Assembly: GCF_905404315.1 (NCBI RefSeq)
Contig: NC_066281.1
Coordinates: 11,808,001 to 11,872,000 of the forward strand
DNA from: Leptidea sinapis
Taxonomy: Eukaryota > Arthropoda > Insecta > Lepidoptera > Pieridae
DNA: 64,000 bases
Reading direction: 5' to 3'
Shown here: positions 53,531-63,128 of the stretch, in pieces
How the letters are laid out: every line of letters begins with the position of its first letter
How positions within the stretch are numbered: the first letter of the stretch is position 1
Translations under genes and position numbers: made by a program
The notes under the pieces: model-generated
Told to the model about the DNA's origin: nothing
The model's input: the letters and a program-made list of their open reading frames with translations, nothing else
Databases searched by the model: none

Positions 53531-55085
53531 ATTTAAATATTTCTCTTTGGCTTTTCGGAGTCACTAAATGCAATCGGCATTTCGAAGAAATTTGCAGAAA
53601 TTACTAATTGACACCCAATATCAATGACAATAATAAAATATCAAAAAAATGAATTGAGAGGTTATTCCAATAACAGTTTTAACAATACAGTAATAGTATT
53701 ATAACTTCATTCTAGAACAGAAATAATTCATAGTAGTACAGAAAAAGATGAAAATGATCGCTAAATTTGTAAGAAATTTGAGAACGCCCGATACAAATGC
53801 GTACAAAGTAGAAGAAAAGCTAGTAATTTATAAGTTAACAATAAAAACTTCCACAAGAACACCGAACCATGTCCATTACCTATTCAAAACTGTCACTTGC
53901 GTTGTTACACTTACGTTTAAGAGTTACGGCTAATATTACGCGCTTTTTATTGGCTTCACCTGTATGTATGTTTGTTAGTAATAGAGTCATTTGGTCGCGA
54001 TTTTGACCCACTTTAATCCTTCAGATTTCGTAGATTTATCGAAAACCGATGACAATACATTGATATGATAAAATTATTCAATTTTTCATATTGCAAAATG
54101 AGATTTTCAATTTAAATTATTTTCATCTATCGTCTGTAAGGCAGGAATTGATGTTAATTTTAAATTTCAAAAAAAAAATTTCTATTTTTTAGGTTTTTCA
54201 ACAAAAAACTTGTTTTATAGTTTTTTTAACTACTATTTAATACACATAATAAACAATCGTTTTTAATAAAATCAATGTATTGTGTAGCAATTACCATTTA
54301 GTTTAATCCAATAACTAATGACCACTGGAAGAATCAGTCTAGATTGGCCCCGTTTTAGCCTCATTAGCAGAAAAATGTTTTTAAGTGATTGAAGCTTAGA
54401 TCTATCTACTTATCCTTTAAATCTTGAAACAGAAAGAAATTCAATCGACTAAAATTGGTTGAGACTTGATATTGTTTATATATTGAGAGTATTATAATGT
54501 CAGTTATATAATATTATATTTTTCAAATAAATAAATTGTACCTTTATACTAACGACCGGTAAACTTTGTACCCTACATGTTTACATCTGTTTTATATTTT
54601 GGCATACAAACTTTTCCTATGCTTACTCCAAGCAAAACTTAAATAAATCCCGTGTCAAAATATATTGCAAGTTGCGGTGTTCAGTAACAATTAATTAGTA
54701 ACTACATGAGTCAGCCATGAGACTGTCATAATGTCATAATCAGCGAAAATAATCACTCTTTCATTAAAAAGCAGAAGTTTCAATTAAGAGCAAATAATTA
54801 AAGTAATGTTCAAAATTTAAGTCGTTGGCACAAAGAAAGTGACACTTGAAATTAGCGCAACTTAATTTTCATTACGTCTTCGACACTCGCTTGGCAATTA
54901 TAGAAAGTTCTGGAGCACAAAGATCGACTTTAATAAAAACTTTGTACAACCATGTCATGGCACCCTTTGTTTGTTTTGAAGGAAGCATGAACGAATGTTG
55001 ATTAGTTTTTTAAACGTCTATTGCCAGACTAACTGTTATTACTGTACTAACAGCTATTTCTATTAAATTAAAATTTATCGGAAGC
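53531..55085. other. Unassigned AT-rich stretch
   Basis: About 1.5 kb. 53945-54060 has a weak Helitron-like feel (CCTGTATGTATGTTTGTTAG) but no ends. Otherwise nothing recognised. Confidence 0.4.
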
Positions 55086-55560
55086 GTTCATTTAGTTGCC
55101 CTTGGGCGTCACGGGCAATCTTGCCTTAAATCGGCACACCGTATCAGTCGCCACGCCAGCATTAATGAAGTCATCCGCAGGGCATTTGCCGCTCTTAATA
55201 TACCAGCTGTTTTAGAGCCAAATGGTATTCATGCCCAAGTTACGTCAGTTGGTGCTGGGGCTGCTACTTCTACTGCCGAAGACAGCAAGCGTCGCAAATA
55301 TGTCTGTCTCAATGAGTCTTACATCTTTGTAACGTTTGGTGTCGAGACACTTGGCCCGTGGGGCCTAGAGGCTCGGAGAATGTAAAAAGTTAGCTAGCAG
55401 CTATTTCGGTCAACGGATCAGCCTAGCTATCCAATGCGAAAATTCGGCCAGTATTCTTGGTACACTTCCCTATAATGATAGTTAATGATTATTTGAATGT
55501 AATCATAGTATTGTAAATATAGTTTTAAGATTTATTTCCTTTAAATAAATTGTTATATCG
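55086..55560 (+). mobile_element. LINE C-terminal region and 3' UTR (family P), copy 2
   Basis: 55086-55385 is one open frame of 99 codons without a start: VHLVALGRHGQSCLKSAHR, ASINEVIRRAFAALNIPAVL, then after an internal gap SESYIFV-like NESYIFVTFGVETLGPWG and stop. The SA-RI-RH-ALN--I-RA---A-IPA-LEP-G and FVPF-VETLGPWG blocks belong to a protein at the 3' end of invertebrate non-LTR elements. A central block that usually contains a second conserved region is missing. The 3' UTR matches the inverted copy at 5255-5590. Confidence 0.65.
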
Positions 55561-55917
55561 GAAGAATATTTTAAATCCATGAGCTAGATTACACTGAATC
55601 TCATCACGAAGTGACCTCTTTAAGCCAATAAAAACAGTTAAATCGTTGAGCGAATCAGAATTTATATTCAACCATTTTTGTACTGGTCATGCTTACTACG
55701 AATATTAATTAAGTTTTGAAAGAGCGCCGCTATACGTCCGGAATAAGGGGAAAATTAAATTTCGGTAGTTGCTGCGTACTTTACAACCAATAGATTAACG
55801 ATTTAAGCGAAGAATTTTAATTCGGAAATGACGTTTATGCGGCTGAAATTGTTATGTAATAAGCGATCATTAGTGTTGATTAATAATGGGTGCTTACGTA
55901 ATCTTCTAAAGGTCTCT
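55561..55917. other. Unassigned spacer
   Basis: Nothing recognised. Confidence 0.4.
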
Positions 55918-56000
55918 CTATTTTTTTTTATAGAAAAGGAGAACATATCAGTATTGCCAGGGGTCATCTGACGGTGTGTGATCAAAAATCGTTGCCGATC
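55918..56000 (-). mobile_element. Family J 3' UTR scrap
   Basis: TTTTTTTTATAGAAAAGGAG, GGGGTCATCTGACGGTGTGT, GATC: a weak match to the terminal 80 bp of family J. Confidence 0.4.
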
Positions 56001-56999
56001 TTATAAAGCTGCGGATAAACAATTCCAAAACTGAAAACACATTAAATTACTAAAACATTCCTCAGACATTGTAGCTTTACATATTAACAGAGCGTGGAAA
56101 CTCATTCTCCAGTTTTTGCCGCAAGTGTGTCAATTCTGACTCAATAAATTGCGAATCGCACAAATGAAGTGCGCGATTAATGAGAGTGCGTTGTGCAGAC
56201 GACAAGTGCCACGGATGGTGATGGGAATCTGCCTTTAGGTACTGATTGGTATATGTCTATGGGATTTCTATATACCGTATGCACCGAGCTGCCGCTAGAT
56301 TCAGTATTTAGATCGCGTTTCAGTGCTTCCGTGCTCGTCATCACTATCAGCGCACCCCGCGTCTTCCGCCATGTCAAGCCACGCACTACGAGCGCACATA
56401 CATAGTATGAGACGGGAACTCTCGCTGCACTCACCCTGATGAAGGACACAATGAAAACACACGTGGTGGACGAGGATCGAACCGGTTGCTCTGTCGTGGG
56501 AGTCAACGGTTCAACCTTTTACGGTAAATAACTGGTGTGATATTAGTAATCCACCACACTCTCTTCATTAAAAATGATGTCCCGACTATGGTGATGAGCC
56601 GCCTTCGTCACCGGACGATGACTGTGTATCACGTAAAATGAAATAGACAACTAATTAAATAAAAATAATAAAATAGAAATCCTAAGCCGAGGTTTATAGT
56701 GTGTCAAGGAATCTAGATAGTTCTTTGAATGGAAATACAAATGCACATCGCATCAAAATTGGAGTAACAAAAAAATCATAAGGCGCTTATCTGAGAGAGA
56801 CATAATTTAATAAATTTTAAAAATCTGTATTTCTTTCCTGATGATATTCGCAGATTTTCTTTAACCAAAGCAGTTGCTATTGAACTGATATATCAGATGT
56901 ATGATGATATTGTATCTCAATTAATGTTGACATTAATAGTATCATCGATAAAATTGATTCGAGACCCACTTTGCTGATAATTCTTTTAGAATAATATAA
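56001..56999. other. Unassigned stretch, less AT-rich in the middle
   Basis: 56165-56520 is open for 109 codons on the minus strand with no known motif. 56470-56515 holds a possible B box on the minus strand (GGTTCGATCCTCG), so it may be part of a tRNA-related repeat. No second copy was seen. Confidence 0.35.
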
Positions 57000-58529
57000 A
57001 GACACACACACATACTCACGCCTTGTTCCCGTCGGGGTAGGCAGAGACAATAGAATGCCATTTGCTTCTATTCTAACAAACCTCACGCGCTTCCTCTACA
57101 TTCATTACTCTTTTCATATATGCTCGCCGGTTGCGGGTGCTTTGGACCTCTCCTTTTCTCAAAACGTCCCCAATTTGATCGACGAATGTTCTACGAGGTC
57201 TCCCGCGACCAACTTGCCCACACACACTTGCCTTATATATTTGATGCGTCATTCTTTCTTCACTCATTCGCTCTACGTGTCCAAGCCATTTAAGCATCCC
57301 TTTTTCAGTCCTTGTCACAACATCCTCTTTCAAACCACAGCGCGCTCGTATTACCGCATTCGGAATTCTATCAGTCACACATACTACGCAGTGATCGCAT
57401 CTCAACTGCGTTAATTCTGCTTTTATGCTTCTTCTGCCATACCCAACTCTCACTTCCATACATTAACGTGGCGACAAGCACTCCATTATGTACAGCCATT
57501 CGCGCTTCTATTGGCACAGTCTGACCGTTTATAAAGGCATGCAATGCTCCATTCACACAATTTCCCGCAGTCACTCTCCTTTCAATATCACCTTCATGTC
57601 TTCCGTCTCTTGTAAACATGCTACCCAAATATACGAATTCTGTAACTTGTTCTACCCTTTCATCTTCAGTCGTGATAGTACACTCAGTCAACCTTTCATC
57701 CTTCTCAAATACCATCACTTTCGTCTTTCTTGCATTTACTTTCAAATCTCTCTTTAAAGCTCCCGTTCAAGCAGTTAATCATTTGTTGCAACTCATTTAC
57801 CGATGATGAAAAAATGACTTGATCATCGGCGTACAATAGGCACTTAACACACAACCCTTCCATATTGATTCCACATTGCATTTCTCTCACATCATTCATG
57901 CATCTATCCATGAATAGGTTGAACAACCAAGGCGATGCTGCACAACCCTGTCTGACACCTTTGGTGATATCAAACCAGCCCGTATAGGCACCATTAACAC
58001 GAACACAGGCTTGAGAATCCCTGTACAGAGATTTCAGAGCCCTTATCAGAAAATTGTCCACCCCATACATAGATGATACCTTCCATAATTCCTTTCTATT
58101 CACCCTATCATATGCCTTTTCCAAGTCTATGAACGCGCAATATACTTTCTGGTTTTTTGCCAGACATTTTTCAGTGATGCAGCGTAAGGAAAAGACTTGA
58201 TCCGTACATCCCATTCCCTTCCGAAATCCCGCTTGCACATCCCATACTTTGTCATTAGTCACATTCATTACTCTTTCAATCAATATTCTGGCATACACTT
58301 TTCCAACAACACTAAGAAGGCTGATCCCGCGATAATTTTGACATTCCTGCTGCGAGCCTTTGCCTTTATAAATTGGGACAATCACTGCCTTCGTCCAATC
58401 GTCTGGAACTTGGCCCTGTTTCCAACATAAATTAAATAGGCGATGCAGCAGGCTCACTATTAGTCCATCGCCAGCCTTCAACATTTCAGTCGTCACTCGA
58501 TGATACCCAGCAGACTTTCCTGACCTCAT
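57000..58529 (-). pseudogene. 5'-truncated LINE: reverse transcriptase, C-terminal domain, 3' UTR
   Basis: Minus strand. 58529-57750 encodes the reverse transcriptase: WTKAVIVPIYKGKG (residues 45-58), NYRGISLLS, the first catalytic Asp in FIDLEKAYD (133-141), GVRQGCAASP (191-200) and the catalytic YADD (233-236). A one-base shift near 57755 moves the reading to LKVNARKTKVMVFEKDE and LMYGSESWVWQKK. A second shift near 57390 leads to DRIPNAVIRARCGLK, MLKWLGHVERMSEE and GRGRPRRTFVDQIG. A 3' UTR with GTAGGCAGAGACAATAGAAT ends near 57000 in (AC)n. The endonuclease and N-terminal parts are missing. Type is RTE-like or a related clade. Catalytic residues are kept, but the frameshifts and truncation make it non-autonomous. 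Confidence 0.85.
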
Positions 58530-58570
58530 ATATATAAAGAGTTAGGTTTATATTATTTGCACGGAAAATA

Positions 58571-60109
58571 TTGTATGACAAGCAATGTTATTATGTTCAA
58601 GCCAATTTCGACCTAGTTGTTTATTATGACTGTACGAAAATCACCACGGGCTGTCATTCACATCATCTTTGTAACCTCAGTATGATGACAGGTACTTTCC
58701 CATCATTATTCAAGCAAGCGATAGTTGTTCCAATTTATAAGAGTGGTGATAAGCTGTCCATCTCAAACTACAGGCCCATCTCACTATTAAGAGCCTTGAG
58801 TAAGGTATTGGAAAAGGTGGTTAATTCAAGACTAATACGCTACCTTGAACAACATAACCTGATAGCAAGTAACCAATATGGTTTCAGGGCTAAAAAATCT
58901 ACAGAAGATGCTGTGATCTCCTTTTCCAATACTGTCACCAAGCACTTGGACCAAAGAAACAAATGCCTGGGAGTATTTCTTGACCTCAAAAAAGCGTTTG
59001 ATACCGTGTCCATACCTCTCCTACTCCGAAAAATGGAAGGCCTTGGTATACGAGGAATCGCACTTGACTGGTTTAATAACTACCTATTTGGAAGGACGCA
59101 AAAAGTAAAAGTAGCAGAATACTTTAGCAAGAACCTAAATGTGACACACGGCATTCCACAAGGTAGCACGTTGGGACCGACGCTTTTTTTAGTATACGCT
59201 AATGAAATTTGCAACATAAAACTAGATAATGCCCAACTTATTGCCTTTGCCGATGACACTGCCATAATATTTCATGGGAGAACGTGGAATGAGACCCGCA
59301 CAACAGCTGAAATTGGACTCAGCAGGATCACAAAAACATTGGAAAATAATCTACTCACCATAAATGCTCAAAAAACCAAGTACATTTGCTTTAGCATAAC
59401 GCGAGTCACCCAGCCCCCTTCTAATTTCAAACTTAAGTTACACACGTTTCCCTGTAACAAATTAGAAGTCACTCCTAATGACTGCTCCTGTGAAGTACTC
59501 GGTAAAGAAGTAACCATGAAGTACTTGGGAGTTGTCATCGACGAAAACCTAAAATGGCATCCCCACATCACAGCACTTGCTAATAGAGTCAGGAGGCTAA
59601 TCCCCGTATTTAGAAACCTCCGTGACGTTGCTGACACCAAATTGATAATACAGGTTTATAAAGCACTATGTCAATCTCTACTGATCTATTGCATATCCGC
59701 ATGGGGTGGAGCAGCCTCCTCACACTTTATTGAGGTAGAAAGAGCGCAAAGAGCTATCATAAAGGTGATGCTCGGTAAACCTCGTAGATTCTCTACTGAG
59801 GAACTATACAAAATCACTGAACTTCTTACGGTACGTCAGCTGTATATAGACAGAAGCGTTACACGTTACCATCGGATGCACCGAATCCCACCACTGGACA
59901 GTACCCCCCGACGTCGACCTGTAATACACATTCCCCGAACAAAAAGTTCATTTGCACAACGCCAATATAACTATTTGGGACGATTACTTTTCAAAAATAT
60001 TAATACAAAACTTAAAATTATGCATTGTAATATATATGAACTTAGACATAAACTCAAGAACATGTTAAGAAACCTAAATTACGAAGCTACTGAAAATCTT
60101 ATTCGATAA
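58571..60109 (+). CDS. LINE reverse transcriptase, 5'-truncated, frame intact to the stop
   Basis: 512-codon frame. Recognisable homology starts at about residue 32 (HLCNLSMMTGTFPSLFKQA). The first ~30 codons are probably chance, so the ATG is not the native start. Reverse transcriptase motifs: VVPIYKSGDK, SNYRPISLL (65-73), FLDLKKAFD with catalytic Asp (136-144), GIPQGSTLGP (194-203), AFADD with the Asp pair (225-229), MKYLGVVIDENLKWHPHI and a C-terminal RAQRAIIK, LTVRQLYI and LKNMLRN tail. No stop or frameshift over ~480 residues, so the insertion is recent. The endonuclease domain is absent, so the copy cannot move itself. Clade is CR1/jockey-like; phylogeny is needed. A 3' UTR to ~60486 follows. 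Confidence 0.85.
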   Translation: MYDKQCYYVQANFDLVVYYDCTKITTGCHSHHLCNLSMMTGTFPSLFKQAIVVPIYKSGDKLSISNYRPISLLRALSKVLEKVVNSRLIRYLEQHNLIASNQYGFRAKKSTEDAVISFSNTVTKHLDQRNKCLGVFLDLKKAFDTVSIPLLLRKMEGLGIRGIALDWFNNYLFGRTQKVKVAEYFSKNLNVTHGIPQGSTLGPTLFLVYANEICNIKLDNAQLIAFADDTAIIFHGRTWNETRTTAEIGLSRITKTLENNLLTINAQKTKYICFSITRVTQPPSNFKLKLHTFPCNKLEVTPNDCSCEVLGKEVTMKYLGVVIDENLKWHPHITALANRVRRLIPVFRNLRDVADTKLIIQVYKALCQSLLIYCISAWGGAASSHFIEVERAQRAIIKVMLGKPRRFSTEELYKITELLTVRQLYIDRSVTRYHRMHRIPPLDSTPRRRPVIHIPRTKSSFAQRQYNYLGRLLFKNINTKLKIMHCNIYELRHKLKNMLRNLNYEATENLIR

Positions 60110-60191
60110 CCACTACTTAATCCAGGTATAGCATTTGAAAATAAAAAGCTAAACACATACTCACACACACACATACATACACACACACACG

Positions 60192-60227
<36 letters not shown>

Positions 60228-60486
60228 TACACACACAAACACACAATACACGCCCTAAATAATATATAAAATAGTTTCTGTGTTCATAATTTGTTGCATA
60301 ACTTCCATTGTTAGACCTTAAAATATGTTGATGTTTGTTATTTGACATTTTAGAATGCACAACTGGGAAGAGACTGACCCCCATGTCACGGGCTGTCCTA
60401 GTTTGGGGGTCGAGGGTAATTTTAAGCAAAATTGTATTTTTTTCTTTGCAACAAATAAAGATTTATTATTATTATTATTATTATTA
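60110..60486 (+). mobile_element. 3' UTR and (ATT)n tail of the intact-frame LINE
   Basis: After the stop comes an (AC)n block (60159-60245), then CTGACCCCCATGTCACGGGC, GCAACAAATAAAGATT with an AATAAA signal, and a (TTA)n run at 60463-60486. A short tandem ATT tail instead of poly(A) is usual for several LINE clades of the CR1/L2 group. Confidence 0.75.
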
Positions 60487-60604
60487 ATAGAGTGAGCCGA
60501 AGGCGAGGATTTCTAATTTAGAGTTCGAGAGAGTAAAGTTCGTAGAGTTTAGAGAGATCTAGTTTCGAGTTTGCGATAACCTACACACTCGTGCATCACA
60601 TCAC

Positions 60605-60715
60605 ATGCGTTTTTCAATACAGCTGTGGGAAATGTAGTTTTTGACATTCAATAAGCGATTTCTAATCATATGATTAGAAATAGTTGAATAAAAATATTTG
60701 AATTTGAATTAGAAT
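60605..60715 (+). mobile_element. Family L LINE tail
   Basis: GTGGGAAATGTAGTTTTTGA, CATTCAATAAGCGATTTC, GAATAAAAATATTTGAATTT. Same end as the nested insertion at 31111-31244. Confidence 0.6.
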
Positions 60716-61021
60716 GGGTAAAAAACAATGGCACTGGCCTGTTTTTACAACGAAATTTGGCGAGATCAAACGTGTATGCAGACTATTAGCTTTTTGACAT
60801 AAACAACAATTCAGAAGAATTTTGAGAATTCAATGCTAAGTCGTACGGACTCATACATTATTCCTCGTATAAATTCTATCCGATTTTATTCTATGCATGA
60901 AAACTCCTTGCTACTAATCTTTTTAAAATGACTCATAAATCTAAAACTGTTTACGATCGAGTTCGTAAAAGAAAGATAACTTATGCAAAATATTTGTTTT
61001 TCAAAACTTAATTATAGCCTT

Positions 61022-61250
61022 GGAATGTATGCCATGACAAAAAAAATGTCTCTGTCGTAAATCCTACTACTCCACAGCTGAATATCTAAGCGATCGGACA
61101 GCCTGGGACTAGATTATGATTATTTTATAGCAATAACAATGAAGAGCACCAAAAAAAGAATCCTGGGAGAGTTTTTTGGGCCGCTTCTTGTCTTTCAGAG
61201 CGCTATTTGTTTCCGAAGCGGTGGTAGTGTTAGAAACGACATCAAATTCA
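61022..61250 (+). mobile_element. LINE C-terminus and 3' UTR (family K)
   Basis: CGTAAATCCTACTACTCCAC, AGCTGAATATCTAAGCGATC, GGACAGCCTGGGACTAG encodes the YYS-EYLSDR-AWD ending and stop. Then CAGAGCGCTATTTGTTTCCG and GTTAGAAACGACATCAAA follow. Plus orientation. Confidence 0.7.
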
Positions 61251-61251
61251 A

Positions 61252-61540
61252 AATCATGAGTAATCTGCATCCAGTATTGCTTATTATTTTTTAATACAGT
61301 TACCCAATTGTTTTGAGTATTCTAGAGTGTTTATTCCGCCAATATTCTTCTTCAAATAATGACATCACAATCAAGACACGTGTTTCGCCTCTACACGAGG
61401 CGAAACTCAGGAGATATTGACCCGCCAAACTCAGACGAAGTCCAAGACGGAATTAATACTCATGAAAACTTAAAACATTTGAATAACTGTATTGAAAAAT
61501 AATAAGCAATACTGCATGCAGATTACTCAGGATTATTTCA
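61252..61540. repeat. Inverted repeat around a hammerhead-like motif (Penelope-like hairpin)
   Basis: Left arm about 61252-61325 (ATGAGTAATCTGCATCCAGT, ATTGCTTATTATTTTTTAAT, ACAGTTACCCA) is the reverse complement of the right arm, about 61455-61535 (AACTGTATTGAAAAATAATA, AGCAATACTGCATGCAGATT, ACTCAGGAT). Between them is hammerhead copy H on the minus strand. Both arms carry the family's downstream segment, so two family ends are joined in opposite orientation. Confidence 0.65.
61366..61420 (-). ncRNA. Decayed hammerhead-like motif, copy H, with perfect helix II palindrome
   Basis: Minus strand: CAATATCTC, CTGAGTT in place of CTGAGGA, then TCGCCTCGTGTAGAGGCGAA, GAAA intact, CACGTGTC, TTGATTG. 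GTTTCGCCTC/GAGGCGAAAC (61382-61406) is a perfect 10-bp stem around TACAC, because the core GGAT has been changed to complement the GAAAC side. Confidence 0.6.
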
Positions 61541-61769
61541 TGAATGAATCCATTAGCTGCATTATACAACTGAATTATGTTTGAAATTAATTCACAAATT
61601 TATATTAGCAACGTCGAGTACTGGGACTTGAATGGAAAGTTTAGATGAAATTAATTTCTCGCAGTGTTGTCATAAATATACCATTTATTAATTAACGTTT
61701 TCTTTTACATTTTTTTACTTTAAAATTGCGACCAGGTAATCTTTCATTACTATACTGTAAACCGAGTTA

Positions 61770-62020
61770 ATTTAAATTCTTGACAGATGACTGCTATAGT
61801 AAAAAAACGGAGATAGCCGAAATCCCCTACATTTTAAGCAACTGTTTGCTTTCAAAATTAGCCGGATTAAACTTCGTGGCCAATCGCCTTATTGTAATTA
61901 CTACAATTTCAAACTTATGTCAAATGACTGCACGATTCATACTTAACTGAATTTGAATTTTTACTTAGGCTTCCCGCCTCTTATTACGTAGTATTTACAT
62001 CCTCTTTGTTATAACATCTT
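61770..62020 (+). repeat. Repeat E, copy 2
   Basis: Plus strand: TTGACAGATGACTGCTATAG, TTAAGCAACTGTTTGCTTTC, AATTAGCCGGATTAAACTTC, ACTTATGTCAAATGACTGCA, CGATTCAT, AGTATTTACATCCTCTTTG. It is the inverse of 29280-29490. Its frame reads ILSNCLLSKLAGLNFVANR, parallel to copy 1, with different substitutions. Confidence 0.5.
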
Positions 62021-62077
62021 GTATGTCAAGGTGACATAAAGGCATAAAAGGTATTTATTTACTTAAAATAATTGATT

Positions 62078-62360
62078 CATTTAGAATTCTTTTTGATGTC
62101 ATTTCTAATATACTAGATACTACTACCGCTTCGGAAACAAATGGCGCTTTGAGAGAGAAGAAGCGGCGCAAGAAACTCTCCCAGCGTTCTTTTTTTTACG
62201 TTCTTTTAATTGAAATATTCAATATTGTACTGTCATTGCTATTGCTATAAAATAATCATAATCTAGTCCCAGGCAGTCGGAACACTTAGATGTTCAGCTG
62301 TGGAGTAATAGGATTTACGACAAAGCCATATTAGATAAGGCCTGAAACGTGCCTGGGACT
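62078..62360 (-). mobile_element. LINE C-terminus and 3' UTR (family K)
   Basis: TAGAATTCTTTTTGATGTCA, TACTAGATACTACTACCGCT, GAAGAAGCGGCGCAAGAAAC, TAATCTAGTCCCAGGCAGTC, TTATTACGTAGTATT nearby. Minus orientation. It ends in GGCCTGAAACGTGCCTGGGA with a deletion in the KFK-FIK region. Confidence 0.7.
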
Positions 62361-62805
62361 TTATTATGTATCATATGAAGCCTACAAGAATTAGTTAGAA
62401 GCAATCCTTTACTTCTAGTGTTATAATAATGAAAATCACTATTAAGTGCAGGGTGACAAATGCATATGAAGTGCCGTTCTTATTTTGTAGGTTTTCAAGA
62501 ACCCTAAGCAGAACTAATAAATATTATCATCACAAAATCATAATATATGTAATCTTCAAAAAAAAAAATAGTTGAGAATGTGTATTTAAATCGAAAACAT
62601 AAAAAAAGTCTTATAAATGTATAAATGCTTATCACCGTGCTGTGTACAAACCTTGTATCTTCATTATTGGTGACGCATGAATATTTTAAATCTTACCTGA
62701 AACAAAGAATTTTTACCATATCATATCAGTTGTTTACACATTTGTTGTTAAACAATTCATTCCATCACTGGTCAGTGCTCTGATTGATGTATCAGCTCTA
62801 GATAC
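62361..62805. other. Unassigned spacer
   Basis: A weak trace of family A (TAGGTTTTCAAGAACCCTAA at 62489) is the only thing noted. Confidence 0.4.
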
Positions 62806-63128
62806 CAGTGGGAGGCTCCTTTGCGCAGGATGCCAGCTAGATTATGGGTACCACAACGGCGGCGCCTATTTCTGCCGTGAAACAGTTATGTATAAGCATT
62901 ATTGTGTTTCGGTCTAAAAGGCGTCGTAGCTAGCGAAATTACTGGGCAAATATAATTTCAAGACTTAAGATCTTATATCTCAAGGTGACGAGCGCAATTA
63001 TAGTGCCGCTCAGACTTTTTGGATTTTTCAAGAATCCTGAGCGGTACTACATTGTAATGTGCAGGGCGTATCAATAACAATCAGATGAACGCCCTGCTCA
63101 TCATGTCCCCTATTCTCATAAAAAAATA
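62806..63128 (+). mobile_element. Retroelement family A, copy 11, longest plus copy
   Basis: CCAGTGGGAGGCTCCTTTGC, GGATGCCAGCTAGATTATGG, GTACCACAACGGCGGCGCC, CGTAGCTAGCGAAATTACTG, ATAGTGCCGCTCAGACTTTT, ending CCCCTATTCTCATA and A7. It defines the 5' side of the family in this window. Confidence 0.75.

Noticed and set aside
56435..56465. Hammerhead ribozyme at CTGATGAAGG...GAAAAC
   Set aside because: Core-like words are present, but nothing pairs for helix II and there is no GTC/UH site after helix III.
56177..56506. 109-codon minus-strand protein
   Set aside because: Composition is plausible but no motif is recognised and a possible tRNA-type B box lies within it; there is not enough to call a gene.
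60079..60429. 116-codon minus-strand gene
   Set aside because: Cys-Val repeats come from the (AC)n microsatellite in the LINE 3' UTR.
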